From Pedosphaera sp. (GTDB taxonomy: Bacteria > Verrucomicrobiota > Verrucomicrobiia > Limisphaerales > JADLHS01), in NCBI GenBank assembly GCA_009695195.1, contig SIBJ01000031.1, forward strand, positions 1-37,204: DNA of 37,204 bases. The letters are read 5' to 3'. This document shows, piece by piece, positions 18,801 through 25,305 of this stretch. Numbering within the stretch: position 1 is the stretch's first letter; the number at the start of each line of letters is the position of its first letter. The translations under genes and the position numbers were made by a program. Below the pieces are notes generated by a model. That model was not told where the DNA came from, did no database searches, and saw only the letters and a program-made list of their open reading frames with translations.

Positions 18801-18959
18801 AAGCTGCCCGAGGGCGTCTGGGAAATCCGCTACGACCTGCGCGCGGAAGTGCCGGGACAATTCCATGCGTTGCCCGTCGTGGGCCATGCGATGTATGTGC
18901 CGGAGATCCGCTGCAACGGCGCGGAGTTGCGCGTGACGGTGGAAGATGCGAAACCTTAA
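12894..18959 (+). CDS. Large bacterial alpha-2-macroglobulin with thioester
   Basis: This 2021-residue protein has a signal peptide (MKLLTTFTIATALALQLSAA). A helical, TPR-like N-terminal region of about 250 residues follows, then a series of MG-type beta domains. A disordered Gly/Ala/Arg-rich stretch near residues 1150-1210 fits a bait region. The family signature STILWQPDVKTDANG and PDSLTGWKTTARA near 1230 is clear, and PYGCTEQTMSRF carries the thioester Cys1445-Gln1448. The thiol-ester helical domain continues (HSDGGWGWWKPGDSDHWMTA). Such proteins trap attacking proteases in the periplasm. Enterobacterial versions pair with pbpC; here a TonB/ExbB/ExbD module follows instead. A heptamer repeat at about residues 1908-1918 lies near the C-terminus. 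No lipobox is seen, so it is probably soluble. Confidence 0.93.
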   Translation: MKLLTTFTIATALALQLSAALPDEYVRLKADAEKFYADKSFAKAHELYAGVNATNLSPTESRWVGFRRADTQWRSQAATQTADTTRLDQARDELEKLVRDVKRAEERDRVWVEVEESLGDFHWTRRNQQNWGAAWPFYQSALDWWAGARDIELARERYLAIVWRCARPPGVDHNYYYGYWGNYVAIDVLENALKIAKSDGDKAHAHYLVAMSLRQRAGDAEQRARVADEFAGAIKLGQKTDWYDDALYNFAEWMQSQGRVITHKDGSQTFAPDYVRALELFRQLVKEFAKGETRYWDQAQQQIKNITDPQVGLSVGNIFLPDSEVKYHLNWRNVKRIDLALYSVNLTRDVNLAAIDEKRRHDWLTSINLAGCEKLKEWAHDTRDKGDYKPDSASPRLDKKLPPGAYVLEVRGGGKDARELILVTDAALVFKISGKQALVYFCNALDSAPQRKGKVRLWERWHDGVRWQTRSTDKAVNADGIAVFERAYLRGELFAAAVTADRQAFSSGSAWWPDQRIHYWRAYAFTDRPAYRPKETVQWKFIARRSDDGSVFSTPAGATLWYRIEGPDNALVKEDTVKLNQFGSVWGSLELTETMKLGEYRVSFRDGPRNEPFGQATLFRLEEYKLPEFKVNVTTPEENGKKKTFRIGDKVEVEIQADYYFGGPVANASVEVIVNQNPFYQSWHKSREFPWFYEDLDGNQSRFGRGYGGGQIVKRETIKTDATGKATLTFDTPRGGGQDFEYRVEARVTDSSRREIVGNGNVRVTRQRYYVYAEADHNIYRPQDKAQVNFKALDANDQPVQTEGTVKVTRDYWWEIWIAPDGKEVKGDELKSLRDKTSIWPPPPTKPNEPGWRLKFRGYEHDDILTRTLKTDTNGLAEFTFTPERDGYYRVAWTSEDEVAKKKNQVTNPIRAETTVWVCSGKTTELGYRYQGVQIIADKDTFRVGNEAPIMLVAPTADRYVLFTVEGEDLYHYRLVHLDGTVKLIDLLIEEKHVPNIFLSATLINDRQMFVDTKQIVVPPTKNFLTVDVKPDRAQYQPREDGTLTVTTKNDEGKPVSAEVALSLVDESVFYIQSDYAGDPRQFYFGTKRNQVVQTQSTMNQKSYAKLVAGENETLMDERDFERQKTSRERRQAGLDLYYDKDANGPMSEDGAMFDEAKSRSELSLGGAVGGSGGAGNRSYAARAQKRPASATAPARMALEAVNDPNWKPTAPAQPSGEPDPAVTVRTDFRSTILWQPDVKTDANGQATVKVKYPDSLTGWKTTARAASAGNQFGIANTTTRTKQPLIVRLQAPRFFVVGDSVIISAVINNNTDQELSVKTDFDVGGLVVTETATSAPAIKVPPQSEKRVDRQCHVAKSGEVKLKVTARGGKYADAMEKTYIAHEHGIEKFISKSGKARGNDITVKLDLPKERKTDSTSLVVQVTPSMAVTMLDALPYLIDYPYGCTEQTMSRFLPAAITAKTLRDLGLQPEDVMSRIFGGIETNSAAATHPKGKKNLAELDAITKAGLERLYDFQHSDGGWGWWKPGDSDHWMTAYVVWGLTLAKQAGVEIKAKVIERGAAYLDKALVEEEENYDMQAFMLHALAAHNGKARQPSQFQSKAFDILWKNREKLNAYTRSLVALSAHYVGKNSEAKTLVENLENGVKRDERPDTSVLIGGKVENAGVMGTAHWGEDGIYWRWSDGGVEATAFALRALLAIDPQNKLIEPVTNWLIKNRRGAQWSNTRDTAIVVLAMNDYLRVSGELKPELEYELIVNGNSIAKKKISGADVFSAPSRFTIDPKLASDSNEVRLVRRKGDAPIYFSVEAKFFSLEEPITPAGNEIFVKREYFKLVGRPTLLKGYVYDKEPLRDGESVKSGERVETLITIEGKNNYEYLLFEDLKPAGFEAVEVRSGESLYARELKSGAVERLKSKAQSLKSATTPAAPSRARAVRPQPQPKPAPGVEENDFTGRQRWVYQELRDRKVALFLDKLPEGVWEIRYDLRAEVPGQFHALPVVGHAMYVPEIRCNGAELRVTVEDAKP
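18616..18647. repeat. Heptamer repeat (gtctaaa-type), in frame in the macroglobulin gene
   Basis: Four and a half units of period 7 (gtctaaa, gtctaaa, gcccaaa, gtttaaa, gtct) encode LKSKAQSLKSA in a linker near the protein's C-terminus. The same family recurs at 20767-20797 at the end of the ExbB-like gene. Confidence 0.82.
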
Positions 18960-18968
18960 GCAAACCTC

Positions 18969-19107
18969 CAAACTCCAAGCACCAAGCACCAGAGAAACCT
19001 CAAGCTCCAAGCTTCAAGAGCGCGGCTGTGAATCGCAATACCTGGGAACTTGGTGTTTGGAGCTTCTCTGGAGCTTGGATGTTGGTGCTTGGTGCTTTAG
19101 AAACAGT
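18969..19107. repeat. Imperfect inverted repeat built on a 7-bp unit (caccaag), intergenic
   Basis: Near 18969 the plus strand carries caccaag-type units; near 19048-19105 it carries their complement, cttggtg-type units. Alignment is imperfect, with about 15-base blocks of exact match. The element fills the gap between the macroglobulin and the TonB-like gene. A related copy at 28663-28794 is partly coding. Confidence 0.8.
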
Positions 19108-19144
19108 TGCCCGCACCGAGTTCCTGCGGCAAGCTATCCTCCGC

Positions 19145-20140
19145 ATGACTGTTCGCAGCGCACCGGAAGTTTCTTTGCGCCTGACCCGCCTCGATTCCAC
19201 GCGGCTGGTCTGGGCGCTCGCGCTTTCCCTCGCGTTGCACGGCGGCGGCTGGGGCGCGTATGAGCTGGGAAAAAAATTTCACGTGTGGGAAAACCTGCGC
19301 GTGCCGACGTGGGTCAAGGCATTGATGCCGCTCGCGTTCAAATCGCGCCCAGCGGAGAACAAACCACCGGTCACTGACCGCGAACCGCCGTTGATGTTCG
19401 TCAACGTCACGCCGCAACAAGCCACGACCGAGGCGCCGAAGAACGCGAAGTATTATTCGAGCAACAATTCACAGGCCGCGAATCCCGACGCCGACCGCGA
19501 CACGGACACGCCGAAAATTTCCGGCAAACAAGACGTCGTGCCCAAGACCGAAGACGTGGATCGCAACAAGATTTCCAAACTGCAACCCGCGCTGCCCGCC
19601 GAACCGCAGCCGGAGGAGCGCGCCAGTTCAAAACCGAAAAACGCGCCGGGCGACCTGACGATGGCAAAGCCGGAATTGAATCCGCGTACTGACACCGGCA
19701 ACGCCGAGAAGCCGCGCCCGCGCACGCTCAATGAAGCGGCGGCGCGACGACCGTTGGACCGCATCCCCGGCCAGAAGATGAAGCAGGACGGCGGCGTGAA
19801 GCACCGGCTCGACATGTCGTCACTCGACGCGAAGGCCACGCCGTTCGGCGCGTATGACGCGCTGTTCATCGAGCAGGTTTCGCAGCGTTGGTTCGATTTG
19901 CTCGCCAACCGCCAGTATGCCTCCGAGGCGCGCGGCCACGTCACGTTGCAATTCGAGTTGCATTACGACGGTCGCGTCACCGACGTGAAAACCGTGGAGC
20001 ACAATGTCACGGAGACCCTGTCGTTGATGTGCCAGAAGGCGGTGATGGATCCCGCGCCGTTCGAGAAATGGCCGCGCGAGATGCGGCAGATGATCGGCGA
20101 GGACTTTCGCAAGATCCAATTCATTTTTTATTATCAATAG
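19145..20140 (+). CDS. TonB-like energy-transducing protein
   Basis: This protein has 331 residues from ATG 19145. It has one N-terminal membrane helix (about residues 21-37, LVWALALSLALHGGGWG), which includes the His typical of TonB/TolA helices. A long Pro/Lys/Glu/Asn-rich periplasmic spacer follows. The C-terminal domain starts near residue 240 (FGAYDALFIEQVSQRWFDLL) and has a TonB/TolA-like beta-alpha-beta pattern (GHVTLQFELHYDGRVTDVKTVEHN). The open frame extends upstream to 19028 but only through the repeat, so the first residues there are not credible. It is followed by ExbB- and ExbD-like genes, which together form a proton-motive-force transducer. The outer-membrane or periplasmic partner is unknown. 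Confidence 0.82.
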   Translation: MTVRSAPEVSLRLTRLDSTRLVWALALSLALHGGGWGAYELGKKFHVWENLRVPTWVKALMPLAFKSRPAENKPPVTDREPPLMFVNVTPQQATTEAPKNAKYYSSNNSQAANPDADRDTDTPKISGKQDVVPKTEDVDRNKISKLQPALPAEPQPEERASSKPKNAPGDLTMAKPELNPRTDTGNAEKPRPRTLNEAAARRPLDRIPGQKMKQDGGVKHRLDMSSLDAKATPFGAYDALFIEQVSQRWFDLLANRQYASEARGHVTLQFELHYDGRVTDVKTVEHNVTETLSLMCQKAVMDPAPFEKWPREMRQMIGEDFRKIQFIFYYQ

Positions 20141-20181
20141 CCTTGAACGGCGCGCGTGCGAACCGGTCAACCAAACAAAAC

Positions 20182-20793
20182 ATGGAACTCATCATTTACG
20201 TTCTGCTGATCCTGACTTCAATCGTCGGCGTGACGTTCGTCATCGAACGTGGGTTGGCGCTGCGCTGGCAGGCCGTCATCCCGGCGGAGATCGAAGCCGC
20301 CGTCGAATCCTGCCAGTCGCGGGCCGACGTGCCGGTGCTGCGCCGCGTCTGCGAGCAGAAAAAATCCCCACTCAGCCGGCTGCTGCTGCAGGCCGCCGGG
20401 CGGCTCGACTGGCCGCAACAAGAAAATGTGGACGCGCTGCAAACCCGGGCGCGTCACGAGATCGTTCGCCTCGAACGCGGCCTCGTCGTGCTCGAGATCA
20501 TCGTGGGCATCGCGCCGTTGCTCGGGTTGGTCGGCACAATCATCGGCATGATGGCGGTGTTCGCTGACGTCGGCGTGGCCGGGTTGACGGACGCCTCGAA
20601 ACTCGCCCACGGCATCGCGCTCATCCTGCGCGCGACGCTGTTCGGCCTGCTGATTGCGATCCCCGCGCTGATCGCGTGGAGCTATTTCACCAAGAAGGTG
20701 GAGATGCTCGCGGTGGAAATGGAAACGCTGTGCGATGAATTCTTGCGCCGGCAATACCGGGAAGAAGTCCAAAGTCCAAAGTCCAAAGTCTAA
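20182..20793 (+). CDS. MotA/TolQ/ExbB-family proton channel subunit
   Basis: This 203-residue membrane protein has three helices: residues 3-20 (LIIYVLLILTSIVGVTFV), about 105-127 (VVLEIIVGIAPLLGLVGTIIGMM), and about 150-170 (LRATLFGLLIAIPALIAWSYF). APLLGLVGTIIGMM and the third-helix GLLIAIPA pattern are family hallmarks. ATG 20182 lies 41 bases after the TonB-like stop. The last residues (EEVQSPKSKV) and the stop codon are encoded by the heptamer repeat at 20767-20797, so the native C-terminus was probably replaced. It pairs with the ExbD-like protein downstream to couple proton flow to the TonB-like protein. Confidence 0.9.
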   Translation: MELIIYVLLILTSIVGVTFVIERGLALRWQAVIPAEIEAAVESCQSRADVPVLRRVCEQKKSPLSRLLLQAAGRLDWPQQENVDALQTRARHEIVRLERGLVVLEIIVGIAPLLGLVGTIIGMMAVFADVGVAGLTDASKLAHGIALILRATLFGLLIAIPALIAWSYFTKKVEMLAVEMETLCDEFLRRQYREEVQSPKSKV

Positions 20794-20797
20794 AGTC
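20767..20797. repeat. Heptamer repeat (gtccaaa) encoding the ExbB-like C-terminus
   Basis: Units gtccaaa (three times), gtctaaa and gtc run across the end of the gene. The stop TAA lies inside the fourth unit. It is the same family as 18616-18647 and in the same orientation. Confidence 0.9.
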
Positions 20798-20822
20798 ACG
20801 CCACGCGCTTCGCGCTCACACC

Positions 20823-21245
20823 ATGCGCTTTCACATCCGCAAACGCCGCCAGCCGCCCGCCGTGATCGTCGTCGCGTTGATTGACGTGCTGATCGTGCTG
20901 GTGATTTTTCTGATCGTCACCACGACGTTTAAGCAACAGCCCTCGCTGCGGTTGGCGTTGCCGGAATCCACGCAGGCGCAAAAAACGGGCGCGAACGAAG
21001 CCGCGCCGCTCGTCGTCTCCGTGGACAAGCAAGGCAATCTCCGCGTCGGCCCGCAGGCAACCCCGGTGACCGTGGAGCAATTGCGTCGCGAACTCGCCGC
21101 GCAATCGGACAAAAACCCCGAACTCAAAATGGCCATCAGCGCCGACACCGAAGCGCCGTTTGGTCAGATCGTGAAAGTGATGGACGCCGCGAAGGAGACG
21201 AAGATCAAGACGGTGAACGCATTCACGAAGGAAGCGGGGAAATAG
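20823..21245 (+). CDS. ExbD/TolR-family protein
   Basis: This 140-residue protein has a short basic cytoplasmic N-terminus (MRFHIRKRRQPP), one membrane helix (about residues 13-36) with the conserved proton-pathway Asp21 in ALIDVLIVLVIFLIV, and a periplasmic domain. The domain pattern PLVVSVDKQGNLRVG, VTVEQLRRELAAQ, LKMAISADTEAPFGQIVKVMDAAKE is the standard ExbD fold. It is 29 bases after the ExbB-like stop, across the end of the heptamer repeat, so the pair remains one transcription unit. No Shine-Dalgarno site is visible. Confidence 0.92.
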   Translation: MRFHIRKRRQPPAVIVVALIDVLIVLVIFLIVTTTFKQQPSLRLALPESTQAQKTGANEAAPLVVSVDKQGNLRVGPQATPVTVEQLRRELAAQSDKNPELKMAISADTEAPFGQIVKVMDAAKETKIKTVNAFTKEAGK

Positions 21246-21330
21246 ACTCTTCGTCTCTTACTCTCAATCTTCGTCTGGGGGGGATTTATGGGCTGCTGGA
21301 GCGCAAACCTTTCCGCGAGCTCCGCAACCC

Positions 21331-21876
21331 TCACTTTCGGGAGCGGGTTTTGGCCGCGGTCGTTGTTCGCATGACTTTCACGGCGGCGGTTTCCAGGGCT
21401 GGCGGGTGCCGCTTCTCATATTCAAGGCGAAATTCCTCAAGCAGCAACAGATCCACGAGGTCCTTTTCCCGGTTGCTGGCTCGTTTGCTGGCGATAATAT
21501 CGCGGAGATTCGCGACCGGGAAACCGTCTTGGATTACGGATCGCTTTTTGGCTTCGTCAAAACTGGGGATGCCATCCGGCGCATGAATCAAATCCAGATC
21601 GAACGGGCCACGCTTGAGTTGCACAAAGTCAGCGCCGGCACGGATTTGTTTTTGGATCGTCGCAGAAAGTTTGAACCCGATGGTTTGGAGCGCGCGGATC
21701 ATGCGCGCGGCGTTCTGGCGGTCCTTGGGAAGAAAAAGGTCCACGTCCTGAGTCACCGCGGGGTAGCCCAGTAAAATCGCTCCGCTTTTCCCGATGAACA
21801 GATAATCCACCTGATGGGCAGCGCAGGCGGCGGCCACCGCGACCGCCTGATCGGAGGTGAATTTACTTTCCGGCAT
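21331..21876 (-). CDS. MNT-fold nucleotidyltransferase, possible toxin-antitoxin component
   Basis: This 181-residue protein has the minimal nucleotidyltransferase signature. FIGKSGAILLGYP (about 27-39) is the substrate-binding loop, QDVDLFLP supplies the catalytic Asp44 and Asp46, and PFDLDLIH (Asp93/Asp95) is the later acidic strand. The C-terminal part (SKRASNREKDLVDLLLLEEFRLEYE) is helical and matches remembered DUF6036/AbiEii-type proteins. It overlaps the upstream 81-residue gene by 14 bases, which suggests translational coupling. Related nucleotidyltransferases act as toxins, antitoxins or aminoglycoside modifiers; none of these roles can be chosen from the sequence alone. Confidence 0.8.
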   Translation of the reverse strand: MPESKFTSDQAVAVAAACAAHQVDYLFIGKSGAILLGYPAVTQDVDLFLPKDRQNAARMIRALQTIGFKLSATIQKQIRAGADFVQLKRGPFDLDLIHAPDGIPSFDEAKKRSVIQDGFPVANLRDIIASKRASNREKDLVDLLLLEEFRLEYEKRHPPALETAAVKVMRTTTAAKTRSRK

Positions 21877-22108
21877 GTTGGGCGGGCGCCGGCCAATAGC
21901 CCAAATAACGTGGGAGCTTCATGCGGCACCACCGGCGATACTCCGCCATGGTGCCGAACGCCCGGCTGGGGCTGTCATCAAGCACCGGCTTATAGACGTA
22001 GGCAAAGCCGTACTTGATGCGGCTCAGGGTCGGGCGGTTCAACTGGCGGCGGCATTGCGCCCGCCATTGTTTTCGCCAGTCCTCTCGTTTCCGGCTCGGT
22101 TGGCTCAT
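21863..22108 (-). CDS. Small basic protein coupled to the nucleotidyltransferase
   Basis: This 81-residue, strongly basic protein (SRKREDWRKQWRAQCRRQLNR) has a C-terminal block SRAFGTMAEYRRWCRMKLPRYLGY. I recall that block from uncharacterised small proteins found beside nucleotidyltransferases. Its stop lies within the first codons of the downstream gene, with a 14-base overlap. It has no HEPN R-x4-6-H motif, so the pair is not an obvious HEPN-MNT system. Function is unknown. A DNA- or RNA-binding partner is inferred from charge only. Confidence 0.65.
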   Translation of the reverse strand: MSQPSRKREDWRKQWRAQCRRQLNRPTLSRIKYGFAYVYKPVLDDSPSRAFGTMAEYRRWCRMKLPRYLGYWPAPAQHAGK

Positions 22109-22219
22109 GCCGCGAAACTACGGGTTGGTCGGGAATCCAGCCAGCAAAATCTCCTTCCGGTTTTGTTCGCCTCGCGACCCCGGCACAACAAAACTTAACC
22201 GGGGGCCAGGTCGGCGGGT

Positions 22220-23224
22220 TTACTTCACCAACTCTTCCGCAATCTGCACCGCATTGAGCGCCGCGCCTTTGAGCAACTGATCGCCGCTCACCCAAAAACA
22301 CAGGCCGTTGTCCAACGCGCAGTCGAGACGGACGCGACCAACTTCGCAGTTGTATTTCTCGGAGGTGAACAGCGGCATCGGATATTTTTTATTTTCCGGA
22401 TCGTCCACGAGATCGAGGCCGGGCGCTTTCTTCAGCACGGCGCGCGCGGCTTCCACCGTCACGGGCTTGTCGAACTCCGCGCTTACGGCGATGGAGTGCG
22501 AGCGATAAACCGGCACGCGCACGCAGGTCACGCTCGCCCGCAACGTCGGATGGTGCATGATCTTGCGGCCTTCGTTTTCCATCTTCATCTCTTCCTTCGT
22601 GTAGCCGCTCGGCAAAAATGAATCCACGTGCGGCAATACGTTGAACGCGATCTGGTGCGGATAAACTTCCTTCGTCACCGGCTGCTTGTTGACGACCTGC
22701 TCGACCTGGCGTTCGAGTTCTTCGATCGCCTTCGCGCCCGTGCCGGAAACCGCCTGATAGCTCGAAGCAAAAATCCGTTTCACGCTGAACGCCTGGTGCA
22801 GCGGATACAGCGCCATGAGCGTGATGGCCGTCGTGCAGTTCGGATTCGCGATGATGCCTTTGTGTTTCTTCACGTCGCTCGCGTTGATTTCGGGAATCAC
22901 GAGCGGCACGTCCGGGTCCATGCGGAACGCGCTGGAGTTGTCCACGACCACGCAGCCCGCTTTCACCGCGAGGGGAGCGAATTCTTTCGAGATGTCGCCG
23001 CCCGCGCTGAACAGCGCGATGTCAATGCCAGCGAACGAATCCTTCGTGAGTTCAGTCACCGTGTGATCCGTGCCGCGAAATTTCAGCTTCTTGCCCACGG
23101 AACGGGCGGACGCGAGCAACGTCAACTTCCCGACCGGGAAATTGCGTTTCTCGAGTGTCTTGATCATCTCGATGCCGACGGCTCCCGTCGCACCGACCAC
23201 GGCCACATGCGGATTACGATTCAT
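22220..23224 (-). CDS. asd: Aspartate-semialdehyde dehydrogenase
   Basis: This 334-residue enzyme makes L-aspartate 4-semialdehyde from aspartyl phosphate with NADPH, feeding lysine/diaminopimelate, threonine and methionine synthesis. VAVVGATGAVGIEM is the Rossmann loop. IIANPNCTTAI holds the catalytic Cys130. SYQAVSGTGAKAIEEL, PVYRSHSIAVSAEF with the active-site His, and GDQLLKGAALNAVQIAE complete the family landmarks. Length is normal. It stands alone: the next genes on the same strand are the small-protein/nucleotidyltransferase pair 111 bases downstream. Confidence 0.96.
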   Translation of the reverse strand: MNRNPHVAVVGATGAVGIEMIKTLEKRNFPVGKLTLLASARSVGKKLKFRGTDHTVTELTKDSFAGIDIALFSAGGDISKEFAPLAVKAGCVVVDNSSAFRMDPDVPLVIPEINASDVKKHKGIIANPNCTTAITLMALYPLHQAFSVKRIFASSYQAVSGTGAKAIEELERQVEQVVNKQPVTKEVYPHQIAFNVLPHVDSFLPSGYTKEEMKMENEGRKIMHHPTLRASVTCVRVPVYRSHSIAVSAEFDKPVTVEAARAVLKKAPGLDLVDDPENKKYPMPLFTSEKYNCEVGRVRLDCALDNGLCFWVSGDQLLKGAALNAVQIAEELVK

Positions 23225-23364
23225 AAACGGACGCGCAGTATATTCGCAAACGTCGGCCTGTCAAACGCGCGCAAGCAATGGTCATGGTAGTTGATAGTGG
23301 GGCAGGCGTCCCGGCTGCACAGCCCGCGCTTGCGCCCGCGCCATCGCTGCGAAAGAATCCCACC

Positions 23365-24669
23365 GTGAATTCGGAAACCTACGACGCCGTCGTCATCGGT
23401 TGCGGGCCGGGCGGCAGCAGCGCTGCCACGTTCCTGGCGCGTGCCGGCAAACGCGTTCTCGTTCTGGAAAAGGAAATCTTTCCACGCTTTCACATCGGCG
23501 AATCCCTGCTCCCTTGCAACATGACGATCTTCCGCGAGATGGGTGTGCTGCCGGCCCTGGAGGCGGCGGGTTTCCCTCGAAAATTTGGCGCGCGGTTCGA
23601 CCTTTGCAACGGCACGCTCGGCACCCGTTTCGCCTTCCGCCATGGCAAATACAATCGCGAACCGGAAGCCATCCAGGTCGAGCGCGCTGTGTTCGATCAC
23701 ATCTTGCTCAAGCACGCCCGCGCCACCGGCGCCGACATCCGCGAGGGTTGGACCGTTGCAAAATATGCGACGGACGCGGACGGCGTGAACCTTGAAGCGT
23801 CCGGCCCCGACGGCCAAACGCATCAGTTTCGCGCCGCCTACCTCATTGACGCCAGCGGTCGCGGCAATCTTACCGGTAATCAGGAAGGACTCCGCGTCAC
23901 GCACCCGAGCCACAAAAAGCTCGCCGTCTTCGGCCACTTCACCGGCGTGCGGCGCGACGACGGCGAGGCGAACAGCGACATCATCATCGTGCGCCTGCCC
24001 GACAAATGGTTCTGGCTCATCCCGATCTCCGCCGAGAAGACCAGCGTGGGACTGGTCATTGACAAGGACGAGTTCGCGCAGGAAAAAGGCACGCCGCAGG
24101 AAATTTTTGATCGCTGGGTCGAGTCCGCCTCTGCCGTGAAGGATCGCATGTTAAACGCGCGGCGCGTGAACGAAACGCGCACCACGAGTGATTTCAGTTA
24201 CTACAACCGCCGCCTCGTTGGCGACCGCCTGCTGCGCGTGGGCGACGCCGCCGGTTTCATGGACCCGATTTTTTCCGCTGGAGTTTTCCTCGCCATGTGG
24301 TCCGGCAAGCTGGCCGCGGAAACGGTTGAAGGAGCGATCGCTGCGGGCCAACCCGGCGGTCGGCGATTCCGGGCTTATGAGAAGCGCGTCAAGAAGGGGC
24401 TGATGTATTACTGGCGCATGGTGGAAAATTTTTACACGACGCCGTTCATGGAGCTTTTTTTGCGCCCGACCGAACGTTACAATCTGTTCTCCGCCGTCAT
24501 CGGTGTGCTCGCCGGTGAAGTGGAGGGAAGCTGGGCGCTCCGTTGGCGGATGGAACTTTTCTTCTTGTTCGTGAAAATCCAGGCGCGCTGGCCGATGTCG
24601 CCCCGCATCAATTTCCTCCCCATCGTCATCGTGGCCAAAAATCCTCCCGCATGTCCGCCCCAAGCATGA
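23365..24669 (+). CDS. FAD-dependent oxidoreductase with halogenase-type signatures
   Basis: From GTG 23365 this is a 434-residue flavoprotein. VVIGCGPGGSSAATFLARAG (about 9-28) binds FAD. FPRFHIGESLLPCN near 39-52 matches the GES motif of flavin halogenases and geranylgeranyl-reductase-like enzymes. AGFPRKFGARF (Lys73) sits where halogenases keep their catalytic Lys. WFWLIP (215-220) fits the WxWxIP halogenase motif. GDAAGFMDPIFSAGV is the second FAD motif. Known relatives include halogenases of aryl polyene/xanthomonadin-type clusters and simple reductases, so halogenation is a hypothesis. An ATG at 23278 would add 29 residues (VPAAQPALAPAP) that look repeat-derived. It overlaps the lipoprotein gene by four bases (ATGA). 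Confidence 0.85.
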   Translation: MNSETYDAVVIGCGPGGSSAATFLARAGKRVLVLEKEIFPRFHIGESLLPCNMTIFREMGVLPALEAAGFPRKFGARFDLCNGTLGTRFAFRHGKYNREPEAIQVERAVFDHILLKHARATGADIREGWTVAKYATDADGVNLEASGPDGQTHQFRAAYLIDASGRGNLTGNQEGLRVTHPSHKKLAVFGHFTGVRRDDGEANSDIIIVRLPDKWFWLIPISAEKTSVGLVIDKDEFAQEKGTPQEIFDRWVESASAVKDRMLNARRVNETRTTSDFSYYNRRLVGDRLLRVGDAAGFMDPIFSAGVFLAMWSGKLAAETVEGAIAAGQPGGRRFRAYEKRVKKGLMYYWRMVENFYTTPFMELFLRPTERYNLFSAVIGVLAGEVEGSWALRWRMELFFLFVKIQARWPMSPRINFLPIVIVAKNPPACPPQA

Positions 24670-25151
24670 ATCCGCGCGCCCGGAGCGCCGGCCTACGACC
24701 CGGCGCGCTGCTGCTCCTGATCGCGATGCTGGTCGCCGGCTGTCGCACCGCGCCGCCGCTGCCACCCGCCGATCTTTCCGCGCCCGGCTGGCGCGTGCAA
24801 CAAGGTCAGGCCGTCTGGAAACCCACGCGCTCGCGCCCCGAACTCGCCGGTGAAATTCTGCTCGCCACCAACGCGAACGGAAATTTCTTCATTCAAATCT
24901 CGAAACCGCCGTTCAACCTCGCCACCGCGCAAATGATGAACGGCCAGTGGCAGATTGAGTTCGGCAGCGGCGAGCGACGCTGGACCGGGCGCAACGAACC
25001 GCCGTCGCGCTTTGCGTGGTTTCAACTCCCGCGCGCATTTGCGGGCGAGAGTTTGAAAAGCAACTGGCGCTTCACGCACATCGCCGCGGATTCGTGGCGT
25101 TTGGAAAACTCGCGCACCGGCGAAACGTTGGAGGGCGGTTTTTTCAAATGA
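24666..25151 (+). CDS. Predicted outer-membrane lipoprotein of the polyene-like locus
   Basis: This 161-residue lipoprotein begins MNPRARSAGLRPGALLLLIAMLVAGC, with lipobox LVAGC and acylated Cys26. The mature part is beta-rich (GWRVQQGQAVWKP, GEILLATNANGNFFIQISKPPFNLATAQ). Small lipoproteins of this size occur beside LolA-like and MMPL genes in aryl polyene clusters. The start codon overlaps the preceding stop as ATGA, so coupling is likely. An alternative ATG at 24651 would add five residues. The basic part of the signal peptide is encoded by what looks like a single arm of the element-1 repeat family (24681-24707). Confidence 0.8.
   Translation: MNPRARSAGLRPGALLLLIAMLVAGCRTAPPLPPADLSAPGWRVQQGQAVWKPTRSRPELAGEILLATNANGNFFIQISKPPFNLATAQMMNGQWQIEFGSGERRWTGRNEPPSRFAWFQLPRAFAGESLKSNWRFTHIAADSWRLENSRTGETLEGGFFK
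24681..24707. repeat. Solitary arm related to element 1, inside the lipoprotein signal peptide
   Basis: Over 27 bases this segment matches the left part of element 1 (from 1463) at about 22 to 23 positions. It has no inverted partner nearby. It encodes RSAGLRPGA, the region just before the hydrophobic core. Confidence 0.5.
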
Positions 25152-25173
25152 ACCGTCGGATCACCCGAAGCGC

Positions 25174-25288
25174 TTTGGACTGCGGTGGCAATCCCGATCC
25201 GAATCGGGAGACACCGCTTTGGAATTTCTGGCCGCTCAGGTCACCCCAAAAGCGCCGTCGCCGCTGCGCTCTGCCGGCGCAGTCCAAA
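25174..25288. repeat. Degenerate inverted repeat of the tggactgcgg family, intergenic
   Basis: The outer ends (tttggactgcg at 25174 and its complement ending at 25287) match exactly; the inner parts have diverged. The left arm shares tttggactgcggtggca with the 36-bp-arm element at 36996-37114. It fills the 154-base gap between the lipoprotein and exporter genes. Confidence 0.78.
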
Positions 25289-25305
25289 ACCATTGGGGCC
25301 CGGCA

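Noticed and set aside
21863..22108. HEPN toxin of a HEPN-MNT pair
   Set aside because: No R-x4-6-H motif and the protein is too short and basic.
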